Shown piece after piece: positions 26,601 through 34,847 of a stretch of 47,609 nucleotides of DNA (the stretch's first letter is position 1; every line of letters begins with the position of its first letter). Source of the stretch: an uncultured Verrucomicrobiota bacterium (lineage in GTDB: Bacteria > Verrucomicrobiota > Kiritimatiellia > RFP12 > UBA3636); assembly GCA_947169825.1 (NCBI GenBank), contig CAMVRE010000004.1, forward strand, positions 1 through 47,609, given 5' to 3'. The position numbers were made by a program, and so were the translations under genes. A model generated the notes under the pieces. The model worked only from the letters and a program-made list of their open reading frames with translations. It did not search any database and was not told the origin of the DNA.

Positions 26601-29026
26601 CGCTCGAGGAATCGGACGTAGGCGTCGATTCCCGCCAGGATGGGCTGGATGTCCTCGTTGCGGTACACCGCGAGCGAAAGGCCGTCCTTCGCACCGGCGT
26701 GGAGCCGGAAGAAGTCGCAGAGCGTCCGGCAGAGCAGGCGCGACTCGCTCGTTTCGCGAACCAGGTCCTCGTCGGCGATCTCGTCGTCGTCGACCTGGTT
26801 GTAGCGCGTGAGGAATCGCGTCGCCGCCAGCTCGGTTCCCGCCTGCGGCGAGCCGACCCGGAACACGAGCGCCGAGCCCGGGTCGGTCACGACGAACTTG
26901 CCGGACTCCGCGACCGGTAGGCCGACGATCGGCGCCTTGACCGCCGCCAGGTCCGAGTAGGCGGTCCACGCGCGGTCCTTGAAGGCCTTTGCGTTCCTGC
27001 GGCCGAACTCCATCTCGGCGGACCTCGCGAAGGCGTCGAGGAGGAACACCCACTGCGCCTGCAGCATTTCGACGAGGGCCGGGTGCAGGATCGTCACGAG
27101 GGCGGAGCCTTCGAATTTCTCGACGCCCCACGTGTTGATGTCCGCGCCGCCCCGCTCCGCGTCGACGAAGAGGAACGCGCGCATCAGCATCGCGCCCGCC
27201 TCCCGCGCGTTCGTCGCCCCGGCCGGGACGCCTTCGCCGCCGTAGGCGAACGCCTCGACCGCGTCCTGGTAGGCCTTGACGAACGGGATCGTCGCCTCCT
27301 GTCCGATGACGGCGTGGAGGCCCTTCGTCCGGCACTCGCGAAGGAACTCGCGGAACTTGTGCGAGAGATTGTCGAGCAGCCCGCGCATCGGCCGGGTGGC
27401 GGCGTTCGCGCGCCAGGCGGAGGTGAAGACGTTGGCGAGGAACGCGTCCTCGTCCAGCGCGCGGAGGGCCGCGTCGAGGACGCGGCTCGTCTCCTCCCCC
27501 TCGCGGGAAAGGAGCAGCTCCCGGTAGTAGGGCAGATGGAACACCGGGACGAGTCCGACCTCGTCCGGATGCGCCTCCATCGCGGCCTCCGTCCGGGCGA
27601 GCAGGTCGTCCGCCAGCCGGAAGGGGTGGATGTCCGGCAGCCGGAGCGCGAAACGCCGGCCGACCGGGGGCATCCCTTCGGGGCCGAACACCTCGACGCG
27701 GAACTCGAAGTACGGCTCGGACGCCTTCGCGGACTTGAACGAGAGTCCGGGCGACTCCGGGATGAGGTCGGAGGAGATCGCAACCTCCGCGTCGGAAATC
27801 TCGTCGTCGAGGCGGAGCCGGATGCGGCGCAGCATCTCGTCGAGGCCGCCGAGGAGCCGGCGGAGGCGCTCCCGGCACAGCTCCTCGATCTCGTCCGACG
27901 GCGCCTGCTCCGTCGCGTCGTGCCGGAACTGCACGCCCGTGAACGCCATCCGCTCCGGGATCGCGCCCGCGTACTCCCCCTTCTTCGTCCGCTCGACGAA
28001 TTCACCGAGCGTTCGCCAGGCCCCCAGGAGCAGGCCCTCGAGCGGCGAGCCGACGGGAAGCTTCTGCAGCGTGTCCTTCGGCTCCTTCTGCGTCTTTTCC
28101 TTCGACGGCTTCGCCTTGAGGATCAGGTCGTTGATCGCGAGGAAGTCGGCCCGGCGCAGATCGTCCAGCCGGGCGGTCTCGTGCGCTTCGATGTAGCCGC
28201 GCAGCGCCGCGAGAAGCTCCTCGCGCGAGGGGAATGGGGCCTCGTCCAGCGGCGGCGGCGGGTCCTTCCCCTCGAAATCGTCGATGGCCTTGAGCGCCTT
28301 CGTCCGGGCGGGTTCGTCCAGGAACGCGCCGTAGTTGAAGAAGGAGGTCGCCGCGTTCGCGTAGTAGCGGAATGTCCGCCGCCCGGGATTCCGGGCCTTC
28401 CTCGCGAAGGCGGAGAGATTCGGCTGGATGCCCCGCAGCAGCGCCTCCATCGCCTCCCGCTCGGATCCGATCCCCTCGTCCGCCGGGACGGAGCCGAGCA
28501 GGCGTGAGACATAGGGCAGGCTCGCGTCGTCGGCGAGGACGCCGAGGACGGAGTCCCACGCGTCCTTCCACTCCTTCGACGCCTCGATGCCGAACGTCCC
28601 GAGCCACTCCGAGACCCACGGCCGGAACGTCCCGCCCATCGTCTCCTCGAAGAGCGCGTCGGCGCCGCGGCGGTAGAAGTCCGCGAGGCTTCCGCGGTCC
28701 GCGGCGAGGTCGACGCCGAGCAGCACGACGAGCTGGCCGTCGGTTTCGTCGTTCCGGTATTGCGTGAGGTTGCCGTCGGCGAAATGCTCCTTGAGCGCCT
28801 CGACGTCTCCGGGCGTCCAGCCCGGGGCCGTCCGGCATTCGTTGGCGATGCGGAAGACGAGCGTGCGCGAAAAGGCGGCCGCGATGTCCTTGCAGTCGGC
28901 CAGGAGCAGGGCCGTGTCGGGGCCGGAAAGCCCGGGAACCATGAAGAGGAGGCGGCTGTTGTCCGCGGCCGACTTGCACTGGCTCCGGATGCTGCCGGAG
29001 AGCGTGCCGACATAGAGGTTCTTCAT
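23603..29026 (-). CDS. dptH: DptH/SspH-like phosphorothioation-dependent restriction ATPase (1807 aa)
   Basis: Start MKNLYVGTLSGSIRSQC; C-terminal HerA/FtsK-like NTPase: ILLGRTKAGKEVYWEFGHPKLNNRHFLIFGNSGTGKTYAIQTIL, VVVLDEVQNLD, ending VNLINVSTLEERGF. Confidence 0.8.
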   Translation of the reverse strand: MKNLYVGTLSGSIRSQCKSAADNSRLLFMVPGLSGPDTALLLADCKDIAAAFSRTLVFRIANECRTAPGWTPGDVEALKEHFADGNLTQYRNDETDGQLVVLLGVDLAADRGSLADFYRRGADALFEETMGGTFRPWVSEWLGTFGIEASKEWKDAWDSVLGVLADDASLPYVSRLLGSVPADEGIGSEREAMEALLRGIQPNLSAFARKARNPGRRTFRYYANAATSFFNYGAFLDEPARTKALKAIDDFEGKDPPPPLDEAPFPSREELLAALRGYIEAHETARLDDLRRADFLAINDLILKAKPSKEKTQKEPKDTLQKLPVGSPLEGLLLGAWRTLGEFVERTKKGEYAGAIPERMAFTGVQFRHDATEQAPSDEIEELCRERLRRLLGGLDEMLRRIRLRLDDEISDAEVAISSDLIPESPGLSFKSAKASEPYFEFRVEVFGPEGMPPVGRRFALRLPDIHPFRLADDLLARTEAAMEAHPDEVGLVPVFHLPYYRELLLSREGEETSRVLDAALRALDEDAFLANVFTSAWRANAATRPMRGLLDNLSHKFREFLRECRTKGLHAVIGQEATIPFVKAYQDAVEAFAYGGEGVPAGATNAREAGAMLMRAFLFVDAERGGADINTWGVEKFEGSALVTILHPALVEMLQAQWVFLLDAFARSAEMEFGRRNAKAFKDRAWTAYSDLAAVKAPIVGLPVAESGKFVVTDPGSALVFRVGSPQAGTELAATRFLTRYNQVDDDEIADEDLVRETSESRLLCRTLCDFFRLHAGAKDGLSLAVYRNEDIQPILAGIDAYVRFLEREIPPENRIERYSIRLTVFSESSDTSVVAQWLSAWQDYVESKEDASGPYADCDLSVSHRVVGPSADGVRQLAKTIRSDVDADVFVLYDFIRRDNQGCVFEKAEKYVVTKNSIKFPILEQSQCASTKPNERFRRSQIVSNRQFTTADAHANLSARVRDPGVHAGDRHIVLATGDYTPWRDVVDAAHEAAEWVVAVDPLIDRALIAQADDGGAGRRRELIGFGSGVGQHGESNYTVSTQQYRLGELKDRLLSAMRGVFPYGSPDRDARIAQTLLDEAKELSGLSLVRALGPGEYVRDFLAYGILHRIVPLDPESHLCDRLFSIDAYRHWFDLAADDNRHPDLLWLRADIEGDVLKLHASLIECKMGKSQNMDGHLEKAKTQIENGLRVLRPLFAPSWNDPAAARPDQRYWHLQLHRMIASAAPSSADKDSFLRAMENLADGRFEIEWDAAVYTFVTDETRGPALERFETLTIDSDENGDTLDVPVFQSGYAFVDAVCQPAAKPKLVWKDAIDLAGDSAAPDYGIREDRLLDEDDESDEEDEGERQDFDFDEDDEPVPEPAPEEDGTGVPIPTVPQPDEPAPPTRTSAPVPETAVDEPPAVEPSPVAPAPVAPNNAPAPADGPTPRSIPDRILLGRTKAGKEVYWEFGHPKLNNRHFLIFGNSGTGKTYAIQTILAELARKTQNSLIVDYTNGFLNKQLKPAFVGSVDPLQHIVRRDGLPINPFRKGTDDDGCGGTLEESEWDVATRVTSIFDSVYNLGDQQRSVLIDAIQTGMSSNPAFGMSDLIPALEAFLDDGVHQQPALKSVISKLKPFVAAKLFREGESIGWDELFADTERLCQVFQMTILDRTTYLLLTEFVLWDLYSTARTAWDETKPHVVVLDEVQNLDQKLDSPLGKFLTEGRKFGLCLIAATQTLSNLKDDEKARLFQAAHKLFFKPADSELKRYSELVRTAAQSGTAEEWKARLSSLEKGQCISIGPAAEGDSLKGRVNLINVSTLEERGF

Positions 29027-30666
29027 TGGGCGGTCCTTTCTTCGGGCGCGAAGGGGTTGCGGACGAGGGAGCAGGCGTCGGAGAGCCGCACGAGCATCCC
29101 GGACGCCTCGAGCATCCGTTCGAGCCAGGCGTCGCCCGACTCCTCGCCCGCGAGCTCGTCGATCCGGCCCGACCAGTTGCGCGAGTCGGCCAGGCCCTTG
29201 AGGTCGAACACGAAGCCGTGGTGCGCCTTCATCCGCGCCTTGAACGTGTCGAGAGTCATCCGGCGCCCCGGCACGAGCGAAAGCACCAGGCACCGCAGGA
29301 TCTTCTCGTTGAGCGTGAACTTCATCGCGCCGCCGCGCGGCGGCACGATCAGCCCGATGCTCTTCCCGAGCTTGCGGAAGAGCTTGAAGCCGTACTTGTC
29401 CGCTTCCCCGTAGATGGACCGGAATCGGGTTGGAGAACCCGCGGCCGCCTCGCGAACCTTCTCCAGCAGGTCGGGCCGGCGCACCACCTGCTGGATTTCG
29501 CGGCTGATCTCCGAGAGGGACTGTTCCGAGAACGATTTCAGCTTCCGCTCCCCGCTCGCGGTGTCGCAAAGCAGGATGCGGTAGTCGGACCCGTCGGAGG
29601 GGCCGCCCGCCGTCGTCGTCTCGCGGTAGGTCTGCGAGGCGAGCGTGCGAAGAACCTGCAGCGCGCACTCGACTTCCAGCAGCTCGAGCTTGTCGATGAT
29701 CCCGATGTTCGCCGCGAGGATTCGGTTGAGCTCGACCGCGAAGAGATACCCCTCCGTCCAGCTTTTCTGCGGGATCCATCCGCAGGAGACGCTTCTCGGG
29801 TCTCCCCCGGGGAAGTCGGAAGCCCTTTGCGTCTCCTCGTCGGTCGACGTGTCGATGAACCGGATGACGTCCGCAAGCCCCTTCGGCGTCGCGTCGAAGA
29901 AGGCGTCGATGGCCTTCGAAAGTCCGTCCCTCAAAACGACGGGGTTCGCTTCGTCTGCGGTGAGGTCGACGCCGGGTCGCGAGCCGATTCCGCTCTCGAC
30001 CTCTTCTTTCGTCTGGGTCAGCGCATTGCAGATTTGAAGATAGAGCGACTCGCCGCTTCTGGCAAGAAATCGGTGTTTGCTTGAATCAAAGAGAGTGGAG
30101 AAGTTTTCCAGAACTTCTCCCCAGTCTGTCGGATCGACAGACCGCGCCTCGGTTGTGTTCCAGATCTCTTCGCCGCAGAGCAGTTCCCGGCAAAAGGGAA
30201 GGAAAGTCTGGGCACACCAGGTCCGGCTGGCGCCGTTGCCCCAGAATCCCAGAAACAGAGCGCTCAAGGTCTTGAGGAAGGCGCTCTTCTCCGCCGGCGT
30301 ATCGAGGTCGAGACCGTCGGCGAGGTCTTTCCAAAGCCGTTCCGCGTGCTTGCGATGGCTGCGGTGGCGGGTGTCCAACCGGGAAGATTCCAGGAAGGCG
30401 AAGAGCTTGAGGTTCAATCGCGCCTTCGGGAAGTAGGAGAGTCCGGCCGGTTTTGTACGCCAGTCACGGAGCGTCGCATCGTTCGGAAAGACCGTCGAAA
30501 ATTGGTCATTGTATAACTGCTTTCCAGACGCGCAGACAAGAAGAAACTCGGCCAGCATATCCATCGTCTGCTGGTCTTCTGAGAACCGCCGTCCGAAAAG
30601 ACGGATGGCGGGATTAGAATCCTCGCTGCTTTGCGGTTGGTAGATTTCAGAGGGGAAACTAATCAT
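29023..30666 (-). CDS. dptG: DptG/SspG-like protein
   Basis: 547 aa; located between DptF-like and DptH-like ORFs with overlapping start/stops; C-terminal wHTH-like region. Assignment mainly positional. Confidence 0.6.
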   Translation of the reverse strand: MISFPSEIYQPQSSEDSNPAIRLFGRRFSEDQQTMDMLAEFLLVCASGKQLYNDQFSTVFPNDATLRDWRTKPAGLSYFPKARLNLKLFAFLESSRLDTRHRSHRKHAERLWKDLADGLDLDTPAEKSAFLKTLSALFLGFWGNGASRTWCAQTFLPFCRELLCGEEIWNTTEARSVDPTDWGEVLENFSTLFDSSKHRFLARSGESLYLQICNALTQTKEEVESGIGSRPGVDLTADEANPVVLRDGLSKAIDAFFDATPKGLADVIRFIDTSTDEETQRASDFPGGDPRSVSCGWIPQKSWTEGYLFAVELNRILAANIGIIDKLELLEVECALQVLRTLASQTYRETTTAGGPSDGSDYRILLCDTASGERKLKSFSEQSLSEISREIQQVVRRPDLLEKVREAAAGSPTRFRSIYGEADKYGFKLFRKLGKSIGLIVPPRGGAMKFTLNEKILRCLVLSLVPGRRMTLDTFKARMKAHHGFVFDLKGLADSRNWSGRIDELAGEESGDAWLERMLEASGMLVRLSDACSLVRNPFAPEERTAQ

Positions 30667-32890
30667 TGATCACCTCCAGTGCGTTCGCGCCGTCGCTCGG
30701 CTTGACGGAAACGGTGGAAAGGCTCCCGTCCGTCTGTCGTCGTAGCAGGACAAGGCCCTGCACGTCTCCCGAACGGATGGTCGCCAGGATTCGCGCCTTC
30801 AGGTCTTCGAGCCGGTCGCGGTAGGAGCGTTGCAGTCCGCGCCCCAGCTCTCCCTTGTTCCGCGCCGTCAGGTAGTCGAGGAACGGAAGCGGAAGATCCA
30901 GCCGGATGCCGTCCAGCCTTCCGATGCCGCAGAGCGCAGGCGTTCCGTCGACGAGCCGGATCTCGAAGTGGTCGTGGAAATCGAACTTCGAGAGGACCAG
31001 CTGGACGCTCTGGCGGATGTCGCCGCCGCGCCGGCCCAGGGTGATGTAGAGCGTTCCCGCCTTGCCCGTTCCCTCCGGCGGACGCATCCCGGAGAACTCT
31101 TCCTGCAGGACGCAGTAGATCGGAACGGCGAGGATCCTGGCCTTGAAGCTCGAAGGATCGTCCCGCCATCCCTGGACGTCGAGGATCCGGGGGGAGTCCA
31201 GGAACGCCGAAAGGAACGCGGGGAAGCCGTCGTCCCCCTCGGGGGCGGGCGAGCCGAGGAAGAAGGCGAGCCGCCTGTATTGCCGGCGCGCCAGGGCGGC
31301 GTCCCGGCCGGGGAGCGCCGCCTTCTTTCCGCCGCGGATCCGCCTTTCCAGGTCGGCGAGCGTCGCGTCCGTCTCCGCAAGCGGGGTGTGGCCTCCGAAG
31401 TTCCAGAACGCGCGCTCCTCGCGGGGCGAGTAGCGCGCGTCGAAGCGCTGCTCCCGCATCGCGGACACGGCGTGGAGCTGTCGCACCGCCTGCGGAATGT
31501 CCTTCTCGCCGTCGTCGCCCCAGAAAAGGTTCGTGAAGAGGTGTCTTTCGGGACGGATCTCCGCGCCGGAGGCGACACGCGCCGCCATCTCGCGGCAGGT
31601 CGCGCCGCCCGTGAGGAGGAAGGAGAAATGGGCGGCCATCTGCCGCATCGTGAGCCGCTCGCCGTAGGCGTAGGCGCGGAAGTAGAGCAGCCGGATGCGC
31701 CGGGATGCGAGGGCGAAGTGGCGTTCGAGGAGGTTGCGGTTCGCTAGCAGCGGGCAGCGGCCCGAGGCGGGGCATTCGCCGCATCGGTCCCATTGCGGCG
31801 AACGGACCATCCGTTCGAGCATCCGCAGCCCGATGTCGAGGTTGTCCTTCCGGGCGAGGTTGTGGACGGCGAAGGAGACGTGGCCGAACGGGAACGTGCG
31901 CCGGACGTCGGAATCCATCGCGCCGAGCAGACGGTCCTCGACGGTTGCGACGTTCTCCCCTGCCCGGCCGCAGTTGCTCTGGAAGAGGGAGAGGAGAGGC
32001 CCGGTGTTCGAGACGATCAGGAACCGCTCGCCCGACCCCGGCCGGAACAGGTCGTCGGCGAGCTTCCCGCGCTCGTCCTCCTTGCATTCGCTCAGATCCT
32101 TGACGACCGAAACGGTCCTTTCCCCGCAGGAGATGATCTCGCGCTTCTTCAGTCCGTCCTTGAGGGGATCGTCCGGGGGAAGCTTGCGCAGGGCCCGGAT
32201 CACCTCCAGCGCGAGGGTCGACTTGCCGTCGCCCGCGTGTCCCGTGAGGATGACGTTTCCTCCGTTTTCGCCGGTCAGTTCGGCGAGAATCTCTTGGGCG
32301 AGAGGATGGGGGACGCGAAGCTCCTTGAAAAGCGGGTTCTTGGCCTGCGATTCGGCAAGAGACCCCTTGTTGTTCGCGTCGGTTCCTTGAAGGGTGTTGA
32401 GGTAGGCGACAAATGGGTTTTCCATTTGCGATCCTCCGTTTGTTTGATGAGACGAAAGACGTTGTTCGGCGATCCGTTGGAAGGCAAGATTGAGTTCGCG
32501 GTCGTTGCGCATATCATACAGCACCCCTTCAAGAAGGGCACCCTTGACGAGCCTGTTCAGGTCGCCGGGCCCACCAATGGTCGTAGCTGCTTCAAGCGCT
32601 TGCTCCTGCCCTTCGTTGGGAATTAAACTCCACACGCCGGATGTGCGTAGATGGAAAAAGGGATTGTAGGGGCGGTTTCTATCACCATCTGCCCTAAACC
32701 GATCAAATAGGGTTTTGAACTCGTTGACAAGTTCCGGGCAGTAATAAACTATGGGGTCTTCAAGTTCTCCCCTGTAGCGAAGGCGAGCCCAGGCGAGAAG
32801 CAACAGCAACTTATGCGGCTTGTGCTGCGTTCCGGAAGGAAGCAACGAGTCTACAAGCTCTTCGATTTTCGCTTGGTTCTCGGGGGTCAT
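30659..32890 (-). CDS. dptF: DptF/SspF-like ATPase with N-terminal putative sulfur-binding (ScoMcrA SBD-like) domain
   Basis: 743 aa; DptF core from MENPFVAYLNTLQGTDANNKGSLAESQ...NVILTGHAGDGKSTLALEVIRAL; N-term HKPHKLLLLLAWARLRYRGE...RPYNPFFHLRTSGVWSLI. Confidence 0.75.
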   Translation of the reverse strand: MTPENQAKIEELVDSLLPSGTQHKPHKLLLLLAWARLRYRGELEDPIVYYCPELVNEFKTLFDRFRADGDRNRPYNPFFHLRTSGVWSLIPNEGQEQALEAATTIGGPGDLNRLVKGALLEGVLYDMRNDRELNLAFQRIAEQRLSSHQTNGGSQMENPFVAYLNTLQGTDANNKGSLAESQAKNPLFKELRVPHPLAQEILAELTGENGGNVILTGHAGDGKSTLALEVIRALRKLPPDDPLKDGLKKREIISCGERTVSVVKDLSECKEDERGKLADDLFRPGSGERFLIVSNTGPLLSLFQSNCGRAGENVATVEDRLLGAMDSDVRRTFPFGHVSFAVHNLARKDNLDIGLRMLERMVRSPQWDRCGECPASGRCPLLANRNLLERHFALASRRIRLLYFRAYAYGERLTMRQMAAHFSFLLTGGATCREMAARVASGAEIRPERHLFTNLFWGDDGEKDIPQAVRQLHAVSAMREQRFDARYSPREERAFWNFGGHTPLAETDATLADLERRIRGGKKAALPGRDAALARRQYRRLAFFLGSPAPEGDDGFPAFLSAFLDSPRILDVQGWRDDPSSFKARILAVPIYCVLQEEFSGMRPPEGTGKAGTLYITLGRRGGDIRQSVQLVLSKFDFHDHFEIRLVDGTPALCGIGRLDGIRLDLPLPFLDYLTARNKGELGRGLQRSYRDRLEDLKARILATIRSGDVQGLVLLRRQTDGSLSTVSVKPSDGANALEVIND

Positions 32891-34029
32891 TTTAAGGCGT
32901 CCTTTGCGGCACGGAGAGCATTAAGAAACGATTGGAGTTCCGTCTCCAAGGTTGACACCGAAGTTGAAACACGAATGCAGTTACGAGCCTTGTCCCTGGA
33001 AAGTCCCATCGCTTGAAGCACGTAAGAAGGATCGATGGCTCCCGTGTTACAAGCCGAACCATTGCTCACACAGAAAAGGGGCAGACTGTCCATTAGAATA
33101 TCCGATGGCACTCCCGGGATGAAAAGATTCGTCGTGTTCGGCAACCGCTCCGCGCCCGCGCCGTTCACTCGGCTGCCCGGAATGGCAACGAGCGCGGCGG
33201 TTTCGAAAGCGTCGCGCATCGCCTTCATCCGGGCAAGGGCGGATGCGTCGGGCAGAAGCTCCATCGCCCTGCCGAGACCGACGATGCCGGGCACGTTGTG
33301 CGTCCCGGGACGGACGCCGCACTCCTGTCCGCCGCCCGCGAGCGGCATCGGGAACGGGAAGCGGTTCGCGCCGGCGCGCAGGAAGAGGAACCCGGCGCCC
33401 TTCGGGCCGTGGATCTTGTGGGCGCTGAACGCGGCGGAGTCCACGCCGAGGTCCGCAAGGGAGAACGGCATCTTGCCGAGCGCCTGCACGGCGTCGCAGT
33501 GGAAGAAGGCGCCGGCCTCGTGCGCCAGTTCCGCCAGTTCGCGGACGGGCTGGACGACGCCGGTCTCGTTGTTCGCGAGCTGCACGGAGACGAGGCCCGT
33601 TCCGGGCCGGATCGCCTCGCGCGCGGCGGCAAGGTCCACCACGCCGTCCTGCGTCACGGGAAGCAGCGCGACCTCGAACCCGAAGGACTCGAGCCGCCTG
33701 GCGGCGTTGAGGACGGACTTGTGCTCGATGGCGGACACCGCCACGCGCCGCGCCGCGGACTTCGAATCGGCGAACGCCTGGAAGATCCAGTTGTTCCCCT
33801 CCGTCGCGCCCGAGGTGAAGAAAACCTGACCGGGGTCGGCGCCGAGGGCGCCCGAGACGGCCGCGCGGGCGGACTCCACCGCACGGCGGGCGAGCCGGCC
33901 CGCGAAGTGTGCGCTCTCGGCGTTGCCGAACGCGGCGCCCCAATACGGCTCCATCGCCGCGACGACCTCCGGGGCGCAGGCGGTGGTCGCGTTGTTGTCG
34001 AGGTAGACGAGGCCCTCGGGAATCCTCAC
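32887..34029 (-). CDS. dndA: Cysteine desulfurase (DndA/SspA/IscS-like)
   Basis: GTG start (VRIPEGLVYLDNNATT) overlapping the upstream stop (GTGA); FSAHKIHGPKGAGFLFLR (PLP Lys), SNGSACNTGAIDPSYVL (catalytic Cys). Confidence 0.92.
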   Translation of the reverse strand: MRIPEGLVYLDNNATTACAPEVVAAMEPYWGAAFGNAESAHFAGRLARRAVESARAAVSGALGADPGQVFFTSGATEGNNWIFQAFADSKSAARRVAVSAIEHKSVLNAARRLESFGFEVALLPVTQDGVVDLAAAREAIRPGTGLVSVQLANNETGVVQPVRELAELAHEAGAFFHCDAVQALGKMPFSLADLGVDSAAFSAHKIHGPKGAGFLFLRAGANRFPFPMPLAGGGQECGVRPGTHNVPGIVGLGRAMELLPDASALARMKAMRDAFETAALVAIPGSRVNGAGAERLPNTTNLFIPGVPSDILMDSLPLFCVSNGSACNTGAIDPSYVLQAMGLSRDKARNCIRVSTSVSTLETELQSFLNALRAAKDALK

Positions 34030-34847
34030 AGATGGCACATCAGACACGCCTGGTCTCCCATATCGTCGCCCGCGAAAACATCCTTCAGGGAAAGGTTCGC
34101 CGCGCTCTTCGGCTTCGCCGCCTGCTTCCTGGCGAACTGCTCCTTGATTTCCGCGACGCGCTCGGGGCGCTGGAGTTCTTCCAGACTTTCCCCCTGGCAC
34201 CAGGTGAAGCGTTCCCCCGTGAGCGGATCGGCTTTCTCGTATTCCATCGCTTTCTTGAACAGGTCGGGATGTCGTTCAAGCAGGCCGACCCATTCAATTC
34301 GTTGCTGGAAGAAACAGAAGTAGCAACCGGAGCGCGAACGCCAGTCGTAGTAAGTGGGAACGCCAAGACCAGAATCTTCAAGAATTTTGAACACATCCGC
34401 TTTGCGGATGTTGTGCTCGATGAAGGGAAAAACCGCCTTGATGTTCGGCTTTGTCGAGATGTATCCCGTTCGATAGGGTTCGTCCGCACGGATTCCAACA
34501 TAACTGATGACATTGTCGTTCCCGATGTACTCCTCGTAGGGAATCAGTTTCAGATACTGCGTGCACCACCGCGACTGCTGGGAAGGAAGAAACCCTCTCT
34601 TGAGTTTAAGAATCTCGTCGAAACCATAGCCCGCCTTGTATTTAAGCGTCTTGATTGGTTTCCCGAGATACTGGCTCAGCCGTTGCATGTACTCGTAGGT
34701 TTCGTCCAGTTCCTTTTCCGTGTCGCAGAACACATATTCCATCTCGGGAACCTTGTCCTTCATAAACACGGCAAGGGCGGAGGAGTCCTTGCCCCCGGAA
34801 AGGGCGAGGATGTGGCGGACGGGCTTGTCGGAAAGCGGCGCGTTCAC
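34026..34847 (-). CDS. sspD: Phosphoadenosine-phosphosulfate-reductase-family protein, SspD/DndC-like
   Basis: GTG start after AAAGGAG; ILALSGGKDSSALAVF PP-loop; SRSGCYFCFFQQRIEW and C-terminal CLMC. Confidence 0.85.
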   Translation of the reverse strand: MNAPLSDKPVRHILALSGGKDSSALAVFMKDKVPEMEYVFCDTEKELDETYEYMQRLSQYLGKPIKTLKYKAGYGFDEILKLKRGFLPSQQSRWCTQYLKLIPYEEYIGNDNVISYVGIRADEPYRTGYISTKPNIKAVFPFIEHNIRKADVFKILEDSGLGVPTYYDWRSRSGCYFCFFQQRIEWVGLLERHPDLFKKAMEYEKADPLTGERFTWCQGESLEELQRPERVAEIKEQFARKQAAKPKSAANLSLKDVFAGDDMGDQACLMCHL

